NCBI RefSeq assembly: GCF_018691265.1
Contig: NW_024881295.1
Coordinates: 14,286,314 to 14,350,313, forward strand
DNA: 64,000 bases
Origin: Tyto alba
Lineage: Eukaryota; Chordata; Aves; Strigiformes; Tytonidae
Direction of reading: 5' to 3'
The translations under genes and the position numbers were made by a program. Of this stretch, positions 13,601 through 28,600 are shown in pieces (positions within the stretch are counted from its first letter, which is position 1; each line of letters begins with the position of its first letter). The notes below the pieces were generated by a model. That model was not told the DNA's origin, searched no databases, and saw only the letters and a list, made by a program, of their open reading frames with translations.

Positions 13601-16600
13601 TGAATAAACCTTAAGAAATGTGAACAGTGCCGCAGCCTCTGTTGGGGAGGCTCTCTCTGGTCGCGAGTAACTGAGCTCTCAGCACCGTTGGGAGACAGAC
13701 CACTTTGGCTCCAGTCACACGTCTTGTGAAGTCAGGTGGAGTATTTTAAGATATTAAATCCGCTTTTCCCGTGCACTCTCAGCCCCCATATACAGACAAC
13801 CCTCAGCCATGCATTCCACCAAAGACCACTCAAAATAAGCCAGGTGAACGTGCACAAGCTAAAAAGAAAATCAGTATCTTCATAGTGTGTTGCCTGGGTC
13901 CATACCTAGAGGTCAAGATGAATCCCATGATATTATTTCTATTCTAGATACTCCCACAGCCCTATCTATGGTAGCACCTGAACAGAGGCGTAGAGATCAG
14001 GTATACAGAACCTAGGTGATGTGCCCAAGGCCTCTCAGCAAACATTTGGCAGGGCAGGGATTGAATGCCCTGGTCTCCCAAAGGCCAGAAGAGCTGCTGT
14101 GACTGGCCCACCCTACTGCTATCCCCTACATCGTCTCAAAATGCTACAAGGCTTCCCAGTCCATGTAACGTTGAAGCAGAGCATGAGAACTGAAGAATCT
14201 TATTTAGATGACAGCATCCAGGAAACACATTCTGGTTCTATAATTAAGCAATAAGGAATAATAAGCAGTATAGCAATCGTGGAGTAATCACAACCTTTTG
14301 GTTGTGAAGCGCTTCAAATGCCCTTGGGGAATGATTATCTCCTGATAACTACAGACATCGTGTTGCCTTACTCTTAATAAAGAACAAAGATGCGTCTGGT
14401 AGTTTTAAACAATAGTTTAGCGAGAGATGCTTGCAGAGGGACAATTATGCCATGCTACTTTGTAAGTACTTGCAATGAGCACAAATATATCTTGCTTGCT
14501 TTAACTCAGATATAACAATATGTGGTGATACACAGTGAACACATACCCTACCAAGACTTCTAGGACTGGTGGCAAAGAGAGGCATGCTGCTGAGGGGACC
14601 TGCAAAAGCCCCTGCTGTCTGTGCTGACAAGGTAGCAATGATAAAATAGTACATTATCAAATGTGCATAAAGTCCCATTAGCGAGTCATCTTTCTATCTG
14701 ATGAGTACCTAAAATAAGGGTCTTAAGATTCACACGTAATTAGCCTGACTAGGGGTGACCAGGTTATCAACCATCTGAAAATAAGAGGCAGAGCAAGATA
14801 CAAAAGGCTAACGTAGCGGCTAATTCTTGTCAGTTGAGTTATCGTAATTGTCCACTTATATGTCCTTATCCTACTCCAGTGGCAAGATAAAATACATTCC
14901 ATGCGAGCTTAACTTTGCAGTTGAGAAGAAGAGAATACGAAGAGGTGACAACTCACTTTAGCAGTAGCTCACCAAGTAGCTTAAACTCCATCACACAGGG
15001 CTACACTGCCAGACCACTTGGTCAGGTGCTTGTGTGTGTTTTCACACACCCGTGTCTAAGCTACCATTTTGAAAAACACTAGCTTATAAATTGGTCTTTT
15101 GTGAACTGCCTACTTTTTGCAATTCTTTTTGGAAAAGTGCCTGCATGGAGTGAGGGGAAAAAAAAAAAAAAGTCACATCATAGGGCTCCATGTTTAATGT
15201 CTGTTTAGAAATAAGACAACCTTTATAATGACCTATCCTATCATCTCAGCTTGGTGTTCAAGACTCGGTATGGATGCTTCCTCTCTTGTACACCACCTTC
15301 TGTAATAGGTGTTCTGCAGGCCAAACCATGCCCTTAGGAACAGTTATGTATGTGCACGAAGGGACAAATTATTAAGTCCATACTTATGCAAAATTCCCTG
15401 TAGATGATGTCTGAAAGAATTCAGCATTTCTGAATTATGCATAGCTCTCTAATGCACTATTACAGTGTCTACCATAGGTCTCCATAGAATATTATTACTT
15501 AATTAGTATTAGTTTCTTGTGTGTTCATTTAAAATACGTTTCCTTAGAAGGTTCAACAGAGATCCATATCACCTTCTGTTGCTCAGCTATATAGCATGGG
15601 CTCTTGCTATTTTTAGAGAATTCCTTCCAAACCAATCCCTATCTGGTATGGTAACAGAGAAGATAAACAATTGACATATGTGCTCCAGGCTCAAAGGCTA
15701 CAGCTGGAATCCCTGTCAATGGTGGCGCTTGGCTTTAGGCTTCAAACCACATTAAAGCACTGGAGAAAACATGCTCCCAGTCCCCTCCCGTGTTGCCAGG
15801 CAGAAGCAGTGTTGGGAGATGCCATGGTGCTGGAGCAGTTCAGGCAAGTATATACTGCTAGAACAGCCATTCCTCTTCCACTCCAAAGAGGAAGCAGCAG
15901 GATATCCTCCCAAGAGTGACTAGTGGGACCACAAGGAAGCTTAAAGAAGCCCTGTATTGTTATCTGCTTGTTAAATTTCATGTTTCTTCACCAAGATCAC
16001 ATTTTTCTTCTGTAAAACTGTGTACCATGTATTACACTCAAGGGTTTTACAGTGTATGACCTATATTAACCTTATTTCATTTTGCAGATGGCATTACTGG
16101 AACTGGTTAAGCAGCTTGCCTAATGACACACGACAAGCCAAAGGTAGAAAGAAGAAATAAATCAATTCATCTCAACACCTAATCCTAACCATACTATAAT
16201 CACTAAGAAAAAATATACCTTTCCTCTCATCTTATCCACTCATAATGCTGTTTTCTTTTACAGACTATTCTGTGGTGTATTTTTTGCCACAGCCCTTCTG
16301 ATTTTGAGCAAGACACAAAATACAAGAGACATCAGCGCAAATCTCTCATCAGCTTGAGAGCGCACCCCCACACACTCAGGGCAGACGGCCGTGCTGGTGG
16401 GACAGCTCTGGCCCCAGATGCCCAAACCCATGGGCTCCTCCAGCACCACATCCATGACAAAACAGAAGCAGGCTGCCGTGGTGCATTCTATCCAGCAGAG
16501 AGAAGAGCGAACAGGGTCAAAGGAGTAGCAGAAGCAGAACATGGAGACAGAAGCATGTTGGTTACCCTTAGCTTTAAGGTGTGGCTGTCCATCAGCTGCC

Positions 16601-19600
16601 AAAATATCTGACGAGTAAAGGGGAAGGGAGAAGAACCACAAACAACTGAAAAAAGCACAGATAGTGTGCTAGTGGTGATAGTAGCTGCAGCACCTGCATA
16701 AAATCTAGTGGAAGTGCTCCACAGCATGTATGCAGGCACAGAGCAGATCTGCTCCCTCTCATTGCAACCATCATCTTCTGCACGATTGCACAGCGGCTAC
16801 CTCCAAAAAAGGCAGGCACATCTTTCAACACCTTGTTCCAACTCTTCACTGCAAAGATAGCGATGGCTGAATTCTGCAGGTTGCCCTAATGTTCAAAAGT
16901 CATCATTTGCATTAAAAAAAAAGCTAAAGGTTATAAAATAACACATTGTCTCTGCACAGGGATATGGATATGGCTAAGAGGGGGATGGTGACTTGCCCTG
17001 CTTTGGCAGAGTGTTAGTGTCCCACATACAGCAGCTAAAGGTGTGCTGGGTGTTTGAGAAGGAACCACAACGTTCATTCTCGTGGCTTTACCAGCAACAC
17101 ACAGGTTGCTGAAGAGTTTGTTGCTCCTGTATGGAGCAACCTAAAGGTTGGCCTCTCCTTTCAAGTTACATGCAGGCACTCAGGTTCTCAGCACTGAGCC
17201 ACATGCTACTGTTGGGCTGGGTGAAAAAGCAAAATGCTGTGGGAGAAACTAGACTTGATTTGAAAATCTTACCCATTAAGCTTCCTGTACAAATACTGAA
17301 TTGCATTGCATCATTTACTTGTTCACATTTAAACTAATCTAAACAATGACAAACTATCCTAAACTGCAATATAATTAAAACAGCACTGATCTAGGTCAGG
17401 CTTTTTCCCTCTTGGCATTCTCGGGTTTGGATCAATACATCTCAGTCTCTCAAAACGTTGTCGAGTACATGACATATTATAGACTGAGGCTAAAACTCTG
17501 ATATATCTACCAGTAATAGCACTGCAATTTGGAAGAAGATAATAAATACTACATGGCATAATGCATACCATGTTTTAGCAACCACATTTAGCTTTGTGCT
17601 TTTTAATGTTGATAGCAACTTTGAAACAAATATGTTAACATTAAAACTCTGGTATGCTTAAGTATTGTCTGTTGGCTTGTAATAAATTTACTCAAATTGA
17701 AGAAATAGCTCTTTAAAATCCATTTGGAAATACTACACACTGAACAAAGCAAGTAGAAAATCAGTCTACTTTATCAAGAAGGTGCTATGAATTTTAAAGA
17801 TTTTTTTTTTTAAATTATATAATACAGCCAAAATCATGACAGTTCAATGTCATTTTGAGTGTTTTTCAACACCTTGTGATAAAAGCAGTTTAAGATTCTG
17901 TTCTGACTCTAACTCAGAGAAAAGCAGGATTGATTTTTGAGATTTAAAAGTCATGTCTTAATGCCACAGTCAGAATCTGTCCAGCATCCAGCCTCTTTGT
18001 CATGCAGAGGACAAACAGCCAACGTCAGCCCCTCTCCCACACTGTTCCCTACGCGTAAAAAGGCAGCTGGCACAGGTGGAGGCTTCAGCACTGGGGGGGA
18101 TTTCCAGTATCAAAGGCATTTCTGAGGAGCGCTTTGTGGCCAGTGTCAAACTTTTGGCTCTCCCTGAAAAAAAAAAAAAAAAAAAAAGGTGCCAGATTTC
18201 ACCAGATTCATCTGTGATGTGCTTGTTTCCTCATGGTTTTTACAAATCAGGTAGAATAGGTTACTTAGGGGCTTTTACAGAGGGCTAAATATTCCATTTC
18301 TAGTAATCGTGCAATTACTAGGAAAATGTTAGGCACTTTTAGTTTAATTTTTATGACATTTGAAAGTTTTCAGTACAATAAACTTACAAACACATAGATT
18401 CTATGGCAGACTTCTGGGGTGCAGGTGTTGGTCATTCTTCTGATACAACAAATATCCAAAGGAGAACACCCTGGAAGGCCCTACCTACACATAAGGCAGA
18501 AGAGTAAAATGGTAAGCTATGGTTGTTTTTAAAAGGTACCAATCTTACTCACAGCTCCTTCCCAGAAGTTTCTGACCCTCAGAGTGATTCCTTCTTCTTT
18601 CCCCACCTTGATAATTTGACATATGGCAAAACTGCAAAAGCCCATGTGTGTAGGCTGCAATGTGGGTGAGACTGTCCAGGTACCGACAGATGTTTTCACC
18701 ACTGTCAGTAGGGCTGTTTTACAAGGTTTCTAGTTCTTCAAGTATCCTGAATGCCAAAAAGCCTGCCAGTCCCCTTCAAGAAAAAAAAAACAACCAAACC
18801 CCCTGACTGTGCAGCCACACTCCAAGCAGGAGGTACCTCTCTGCTGGGGGTCAGGGAAAGACACACTTCTGTTTTTTTAAGGAATCTTTTTTCCTCCCAC
18901 TGTATTATTAATGATGCTTACATGAAAAAACTAACAATTTTATTTCAAAGGAATGCTTTATGAAGGCGTGTTGCTGATAAATTCAATCAGACTTTTCTGG
19001 CATAACAATCTACTGAGCGCTACTCTAAAAAATGAAGGAAATCAAAAAGACCCTTAAGCGCTGTCAGAAATAGGCAGTAACTCATAAAAAGGTATTTAAT
19101 ATGCTGGGGCATTGTTTCTCCACCTCCATTTGTCAACAGCCTGTGTGATGATCAGACAGACTGCAATCATGTTGAGCATCTCAAGCCAAAAGTACCAACA
19201 ATCTGATTAAACAACTGCCTGAGTTTTGGTCAAAAACAATTGAAACTGATACAGAAATGCACATTTCCTTCGTTCACTGGCAAAATGAAGATATTTCAAT
19301 CTTCAAATCTACATTTTATATACAGGTTTTATATTTTTAAAAAAACACACTAAATATATATTATCTTTTTGTACTTTGGCATTCCATGCTTTTTACTGAA
19401 ATACTGTGAATGAAAGAAACTCAGTATCAAACTCTCTCTATGTTAGATGTATATATATCCTTATAGGTATTTAGTGGCAAGTTATTAAATGTCACTATTC
19501 ATTGAGACAGTACATTTTATTATATCTTTCTTATAGTAAAGAAAATATATCTAAAGTTCGTAGCTTTGCATGGCAGTATTTCAGAGCCTCACTTTGGTAT

Positions 19601-22600
19601 CAATGGCCTCTTCATCCACATACATTCAGAAACAGAAGTGGTCAAGCAAAGCATTACCTGTGTTTTACCAAATTTTCACTTCCCAAATTGCAGCAGTAGT
19701 GATGGTGTCACCATCACAGCAGGAAGCATAATAGCCTGGTCTATACCTTTCCTTCTGTAATGCTCAGCTTCTGACATAAACAGCAAAAAGTTGCAGTACT
19801 GTCTCTTCATTTGAGCTTGGTCCTAAGCATGCTCTGCTTAGGTCATACAGAGCATAAGAGCAAGCAAAGCTACTCAAGGCTGCACCCCAAAGAAACAGAT
19901 ATTTGATGTGAACAGACAGACCCTAACTTGATAAAAGTAAAGCCTGGCAAGATCCACACTTTTAACTATGACTTCTAACAATATCTAAATTGGTATTAAT
20001 GTCTTCTGTAGTGACTCCAATTATACAGTGTCAGGAGTGGGATCATGAGACATACTACCACGTTTTGTGTTTCATACATAATCTGTAAAAAAACTATAGA
20101 AGTTTAAACAAAATCTGTGGGCTTTTTGTTTTTAATAGCAGTTACTTTTAATTAAGTAAATCTTGATCATGCCATGAGACTATAAATCAGGAAGTTGAAA
20201 AACCTGTCACTTGGTTCTTCTCCCCCCCATCCCAATAGCAAGGCGTACATCTCAATAAAGCAGCTGTTTTTCACAGATACTGAATCACAGCTGAAGTTAT
20301 GAGGAATTATGTGTTCAGCATTTCTGTACATCAAATCACATACAAAGGTATCTAATAAGTATTTACACTGGAAAACACTGCTCTGAAGTGGAGTATAACA
20401 GTGTTGCATACCCCTTATCTATCAACTAAGCAAAGTATTAACTTTGCTAGACATCTGAATAGTGCTTTAAGGCCTCCAGACATTAGCCCAGAGCAAAAAC
20501 GCATTGTCTCCATTTAATTACCTATATTTTCAAACTTACTGTGATTAAAATGACTGAGTTAAACAAAATGGTTACTAGTAAGAGAAGATCACGGTTAACC
20601 AGCAAGCTAAGGTGGCTATATATGCATAGAGCTCAGAAGAAAAAGATGCTGCTGCATGCTGTTTGCTTCTCCAGTGTGAATTTATAAAGGGGAGTGAAAG
20701 TGCAATATCCAGTGAATTAGCAAGAATTAAAAGGATTAAAATCTCAGGGACCAATGAAGTCAAAGAGAAATGGAAAATGGATTCAGCCCTAAAAAGATAA
20801 AATTATTTAACAACTTATTAAAACAGTTCATCATTGTAATTAAAATCCAAGTGCCTAGAAAAAAGTGGCACAAGAAAGGTAATTATTTATGAGGAGACTT
20901 TAAAAAGCCATTTATTGTGAATTTGGGAGAGAATCAGCCTGAAAGAGTTGGTAGTAAAAAGAAATTGTTTGTTTATTCATAAAACTTATTTTGGTCTAGC
21001 ATACCACTAAGAATCCCTAACATCTGCTCAATGGCAGCTGTAAGTAACATTAGGAACACTCAGCCAATTTATAACTTTCCTTTTTATTAAAAAATAAACA
21101 GGTCTTTTTAAATTATTCACTATGAAATTAACATAAAAATCAGTGCTGTAGCAACTCACATTCTGTGGAAAGGCATCTGCAAGCTTTATATGATCATGAT
21201 GATTTAAACTTTTCTACGTTTCACTGACTACTTTACTATTTATGTGATGTCCCACCTAATTTAGCAAATGAAGATGTAGAAAACTTACAAGCCGTACCAG
21301 AGTCACAGCCGTGAATAATACGTAATGCACCACTGATACTTCAAATGCTGTACTGGTTGCTTCCTTCCAACTTGAATGGATTCCATTCTCACCTTCCCTT
21401 TGCCTTCCGCCATTTAAAAATTCCACTCAAACTCAGATTCTTTCCTGCTTCTGTCTTTCATGAACAGACATTAGACAATAACCTCAACTGGCAGAAGCCC
21501 TCTCTGAATTATTTTTGAGTAACAAAATGCAGCAATGTTACTAATTAATAATTATTTGTTCTCATCTGTAGCATTTTCAGATAATTTGCAAAGTGCTCTG
21601 CACGTTCCTGTGTTTCACTCCAAAGTTGTGTTCTTAAGACAGTAAAAAAGGCACAGGAACCCTTCAAAACTAAAGGCTTCTACCTCTCACTAACACTTTT
21701 TTTTTTTTTTTTTTTACTTAATCTCTGGAACATTTCAGCAGAAAAATATATTACTTTCTTCCTAGGGTTCTCTCCTGCCTTCAGTTCTCTACTTCCTAAT
21801 GCAAGCAAGTCCCTGCAAATGAACTTGCTAAGAAGTTTTTCAAAAGCATGAAGCAGCTCTGTTTATTTTATTAGGATTTTTTTGTTTTACTTCCAAGCAA
21901 CAAACCAGCATTTCTGCAGTACGCTCTGGAGACAGTTAGTTTAAAACTAAGCGAGCTGTAATTCTAACCCAGGCGCTGGAAATTGCTAGAAATGGCATCA
22001 TTACAATAGCACAGGGTCCATCCAGCTGAAGTTCCCGAAGGAGCTTGCCTCAAAGCTGCAACTGTTCTGCAACTGGCAACCAAGCAAACTGCTGTGAAGA
22101 TAAATTTGCTTACATCCAGAGTAGCTGCACACAAAATACCTGATTACCAGCATGTTACATTTATGTTATCAACAGTTATGGTATCTTGCTATCAGAGCAC
22201 CACGTGAAAATGCTACCCCTCCTCTTAAAAGTCATGAGAAACATGGCACCCCCTTCCATCACACCCCATCAGGCTCTTTTCTCATCTTGGGGATCAGGTT
22301 CATTTCAAAGCCCCGTTTACGTGTAGGGCTTTGTGTTTCCTTTGAGCCCTCTACACATCCATTTCCCAGGACCAGTGGGAAGGAGGCTTGTGAAGATATA
22401 TGATTCATAATTTTGTATTTCATAATTTAAGTTTAATGTGCTGCACAGAATATGGAACATTGTCATCTGTTTCCTTTTTAGCCCATTAAGAGATGAACTA
22501 ACAAATCTCCTTGATAAACTACAAGAATTCACCTCTGCAATGTTTGGGATAGGCTGGAAATTGGACATTGGATTGGCAGTGTAACTGCAAGAGTGATCAA

Positions 22601-25600
22601 AGGAAGACTTTTTGCTTACAAAAAAGTCCTGACATCATCAAGGAGGAATCTTTCCTACATCACAGATTTAGGGAAAACTCAACTTGAGAAATTATCTGCA
22701 GTTGTACACTGCAGGGAAATCACTATATTGCACAAATGGTAGAGGGGAAGAAACATCAAAGGTGCAAATGACAATCGGATGTCAGATCCCTGTTGACTTG
22801 CCATGAAGACAATGGACTTTGCTGTCATCTTTGTCTTTGAAAAAATTGTCTCAAAAGCAGGACAATTACAGACCGCTCTGGGAAAGCTATTGTCTCTGGT
22901 AACTATAAAGTAAACATAGCCAGGAACTAGAAATTGTCTTATCTGAGAGATGCTAAAATTAAAAAATACCATTTCAGAAAAGGAATTTAAAAAATATAAA
23001 CTAGGAATATTTCCCAGGGGATAAAATTCCAAACTATAGTATCAAAGACGGGAGTATCTTCTGTTCTTTTCAACACCTTCCCAACACAGTTTGCACTTTG
23101 TCAACACAAATCAAAGGAGTGCAGAAAGCCTGGGAGACAGGCTCCAACCCAGGTACCTACCAAGGAAGTTCAAGTACCTTGTGCAACTCACCAAAAATAC
23201 TGCAAGCAACCACAGAGGCAAGCTGGAAAAAGCCATGGAACTTTCTTTCCGAACACCACCGAAATGAGCACATTCCTGAAGAATACTGCTATATCCTACG
23301 GTCAAATTCTGATAGAAATATTTTCCTTTGAGAAAAGACTGACAAAGGCTATGAAGAAGACCTGTTAAATTCTGCTTAAAAACTTGCATTTATAAGGAAG
23401 GGAAAATGTTGAACACAAGCATAAATGTTTGCATTAGAACAGGCAGCCCTGTTTAGCTCAGTGAACAATGTGTTTGTAGCATCATGCAACCGCACAGTCA
23501 GCTTGGGTATCCAGCCTGTTTCTCTGCACTTAATGATATAACGCTCTGAAATCCAGCATCAGCACCATTAGAACACGATCTGTTAAAAGTTAGTGGATGT
23601 CTTTATATTGATCTCACTGTGTTTTAACATCCAGTTTATTGGTAAGGAAACTATCCATAACTTCCTTAAGACAAACTTCTTATTTCGTATGACTAATTTT
23701 TGTCCCACTTTTATGTCTCACTATGTATTTCACTTATGTTTGTGTCCATCTCTTGTTATCCTTGTTTTCCCCTGTATTCCTGTCTCTTATGATTAAATGG
23801 GTTTATTCAAATTAGTGTCCATAGTACTTTAAAATAAGCTATTGTTGTTCAAGAGCACATATTCCTAGTGTATTTTTCCATTCAACATCTTTCTTTTTAG
23901 AAGCTCAATTTCACATTTCTGCTGTCATGAGCGTATACCTTCAAATTAGATAGGCACAATCATTAGGACTTGCCACCCTAAAAAGCAACAAAAAAATCCC
24001 AGGACCTGCAACCCTAAAATCATTCTTAGTTTATTTCCACATCTATACTAAGTTTCTGTTAAAGGACTGGATTTTCTAACTAGTGTTCCTACTTGCAATC
24101 TCTTAAAAGATACTTTAATATTTCATAAGCCAGTTTTGTATAATTGATAGATACAGTAAATTAAATATTTATTTCTATTTTTCACTGGTTTAGTAGAATT
24201 TAACACCTGCTGCTGACAGAATAAAAAAACAACCTGAAATATCAGAGAAATAAATAGTACCCTGTACATCTATTGATTTTACATAACATTTCCATGTTTT
24301 AAAATTGCATTCTCTCAAACCATTACCTTCAATACTGGAGCTTCACAGATGCAAAGTTTTTTGCTAGGAAGCCGTGTTATTTTGATGGCATGTTTGACTA
24401 GAACTATTCACTGTGCAACAATTTCTGAGTCTGAGGTGATATGAAACTTCAGAAGTTTTAACTCAAATTCTAACAAATTATTTAACATAGAAACAAGGTT
24501 TCATTCATGAGGAAAATTAACGCAACAGGGGTGCTTTCTCAACTCTCTGCATCAGTTGTTATAAATTGAAAGTATACCATTTAGATATTCCTTAATTAAC
24601 ATGCTTTGCAAAGATCTTGAATATCAGCAAAAGAAAAATGCTATTCAGGCATTTAGGACAGTTTGTTAATAGAAGGTTGACCCCTCTAAACAGTATGTTA
24701 TATTATCGGTACATGCTTACTCACTGTAAGCTACTGTTTCACAACCAGTTACAAAGGTTGAAGCATAAACAATAGCCACTTTCTTACAGGTCAAGAAGCA
24801 GAAATCTGCAGACCAGGGTTCAAACCCTTCTCTGAGATCCAGTGACAGGTCCTGGGATTTCTGGGGAGTTATCACGCTCCTGCTCCTCTGTGATTTCTTG
24901 TAGCAGCATACTGCTCATTCCATTTTGCTCTGTGCAGGGAGAACACCAAAGCACAGCAAAACAGGCATACAGGAGGCATGGCAAAACTATTTAATTTAAA
25001 AGAGCATTTTGGGTAGAGTGCTATGAAAACAGCTGAAGGGAGGTGACCTCCCTGCCACTATGGGCAGTGCCGGTCAACCATGCAGTGCGCAGTACCATCA
25101 CCCTAGAGTACCAGGGCAAGCTGTGCCAGCTCCCACTTCCACTGTCACTCCCGGGGTTGGCTGTACTAGTAAATCAGAGTCAGCAGCTCCCACCAGAAAA
25201 TTTCTAGGCTTTCTCTTGTTCCATTTCCCAATTTCAGTTGTGACCAAGGGTATTCCATCTTCATGCACAGGCATGGAAAATTTCTGCCTTCTAATAAGAG
25301 GTACATATTTCTGCTTATATCTTAATTTACTGGACCTCACAGAGGTCCTATAAAATGTGCAATGTTAATTTTGCATATGGAAAAACAGAGAAGCTAACAG
25401 AGTTGTCAAAGGTGATGATAAGTTAGGAGTTATTCTGCTACCTCAAACAACCCTACCCATCTGGTTTCCTGACTTATTTTGTTATTCTTCGGGTGAGAAT
25501 TGCTTGGAAATAGCACTGTTTCTATTTGTAAATGGGGATGGTGGAGGCAGAAAGTCAAGTGGTGTTGCGGATAACACAAAATCAAACAAACAGGTACAGA

Positions 25601-28600
25601 TCTGACAACACTGTTTTACAGAGCTGTTTTACACTGGTATTTCTTCTTTGACTTAAGTAGAGGGTGTATATTGCTATTTTCTGATTACAGTAGAATACCA
25701 TTAATAGAATAGACCTTTCACAAAATTAGCACACTGAGATGCCAGGCATCCTGGTATGACAAATATGAATGTCCTCAGATAACTATCTCCCCTCAGATAT
25801 GGCTGTATAAGCTAGTGGCACAGTTCAGTAAGCACATAAATAAATGCATAACAAAATATGGCATTGCATGCACATCTGGGTTTCTAGCTTAACAAACTGC
25901 AAACAAATGAGGTTTTGCTGTATACACTCTAACTCTGTTGTCCCTTCACAGACTCCTTGTATCTTTTCTTCCCCAACATCTCTGTTTCTCTTATGTATTA
26001 CTTCTGTCCTCGATTTACCCATACAGGGTTCTGTTGCTCTTTTGACTACCAAAAGGACTTTTCGTTAGAGCCTGCCCTAGAGTTTCTCAACCACTTTCTG
26101 CTCCTTCGCTTCTGATTCCCTATACATACATTATTGAGTTCCATACAGATTTTTAAGTCTCATTTCACATTCTGTTAAGGTTTCCTTTACTCAAGCCCAA
26201 CAATTTTTGTGTTACTACTCTCTGTATGGACTCTCATCAGTAATTCAAACCTGAGGATACTGAGATTGCATTGTTACAAGTTTTCAACTCCAAGCTTATC
26301 TATCATGCCTACATTATTTTGAGTGATTAGCTGCAGTATCACTGTTAAGCTTGTAGGCAATTACATCACTTAAGGGAGCAGCCTTGTACTGCTATCTGCT
26401 TTTTTATACTACTGGTTTATTTATTTCCCCCCACTCTCTACCAGCGTAAATGAAGTCACTTGTTCCCCTCAAAACCTCTTAGACTGACTATTTAAAGACC
26501 ATCCATGTTTTGATCTAACTCCTAATTCAAAAACTTTTTTAGTCCATAATATAATTCAAAGTTTTGAGACAGACCATGTCACTCTGACCTGCTCTGTATA
26601 CTGGTTTTCCACAGCATGTTTTGTGCTCGTTCCTTGCACTAAACTTTCAGTGATGTTAACCAGAGCTCTGAACATGCAGAACAACCAGATTATGTAGAAT
26701 GCAGGGCATCTGCTGCAGCAAACAGACAGGGAAGTTAACAACTACTGATATAATTCCACAGTGTTCATTATGTCCTGATGAGCCTCTTACAGCAGCCAAC
26801 TGCAACCACTCCTACATATTCAAGACAGTAGCAAGGCTGTGTTCCTAAAACGACATACAACACTGCATCTGCGTGATGCAAAGTGCTGAAGTAGTACAAA
26901 CTCTGCAAGTTCAAATTTATCTAAAAATTCTGAAGGAATGGGAAAATCTTTGGACAAATGAGGTATTGTCTGCATGCATGCAGACAGAAGAGAGCTGACA
27001 TAAACATCATTTTATACACTCTCAGTAAACTGACAGAAATTCAGAAATATGCTTATACTCATGCTAGATCTAATCCATGCTGCCAGAAAATCACAGCCAA
27101 AGAAAATTGGGATTATTCTCTACCATTTGACAACGCAGGTGGGAGAACTCTCTCTGAACTGTTCTTTGTTCTCTGAAGACAAGCAGACAGATGCAAGAAT
27201 ACCCTGCATTTCAACATCCACCTTCCCCAGTCAGTGAGCACAGCTCAGCCAAGCTGGAACAGCAGAGCAATCCCCATCACACCCTGGACTCACTCTGACT
27301 CCTGCTCAGTTGGAAGAGAGGAAACAGCTACCAGACCCTGACTGAGAAAGCCTCAGTCACCAGTCAGGTGGTAAATCCTCTTCCCACACATTCAGAAGAG
27401 TCAGGACTTACTAGTTTGTCCCCAGCCCTATACTGGACCTCCAAACCAGAGCTTAACACCATCTGTCACCCTGGAAAGCACTCAGAGACAGTGCACATCT
27501 GTAGAAAGGAGCTGCCAATTTTGACTCAGTCTGCTTTTAGAAGATGACAGCCACACATTTCCCCCGATTTCTGATGGGCCTTTTACAGGGAAAAGTGTAC
27601 CCTTTAGAAATACACTGTAAACTCAATACAGTGGGTTGTATTTCAGACGTGTAAAATGAGACACAAATTGAAATCTTGTTTTATATGTGTTTCCAAGCTT
27701 CCTCTCTTGGTTTGCCTCTCATTTGGGCTCTAATAACGGACTGATTTAGTATCAAGTTACAGCTGAAGTTGTAGACACATAATTAAATCAATACATAATA
27801 CAACTCACATGTTATTGAGGGGACCCTTGACTTTTGGTTTGAGTGTGGGATTTAAAGACAGGAACTCACAACTGATCTCAGCTTGACTTTTGACTTGTCT
27901 GTTATTATCTTTGTCTCATACTTCACAGGGCGATTGTAAGATTTATTTTGCTAATGTCAGTATGTGCTTTAAAGACACAGAGTGCTAAGTGCCAAGTAAT
28001 ATTACTTATTCAGTAGTCTTGTTTCCTACATTTAGTCACATTTGCACAAAGCATGCCTAGCTTTTCAGCCAAATTTTACTAGTTTGGTTTCCTTTCTTCC
28101 CTTTCATTTTTCATGAAAAATTTGCTTGGTAGAAGTTTTGGATCATGGAGTTCCACATCCAGCAGTAGGTAAGTGACTTGCATTTAAACGGCTGCTAGCA
28201 TGTTTACAGCCGTATCACCTAATCCTGCTCAAAACAAATCTTTGAAAGACACTGCTCAAAATGGGAGCAGATACTGGTATCTTAAAATTTGTCTTTCCAT
28301 TGTTCATACTAAAAATGGATCTGCACCAATATTAACTACAGTATAAAAACCTTATTTAGAGCTGAGGTAAAGGCTTTGTGTTTGCAGGCATTATTTTGTG
28401 ATGTTTCAAACCACATTTCTTGGACTCTCTCTCCTTATAATCATTAAACTGTTACATGTTTTCTCAATTCAGGGCTAGGCTTTTGTGCAGTGGGATGTTC
28501 CAGTCTTGAGAATCTTTGAGGAAACCTCTTCGTGCAGTACTGCCATGTCCTGAGGTTTTTTTGGGAGGGAACCTTGTGGCAATGCTCTCTGCTTTTAGAG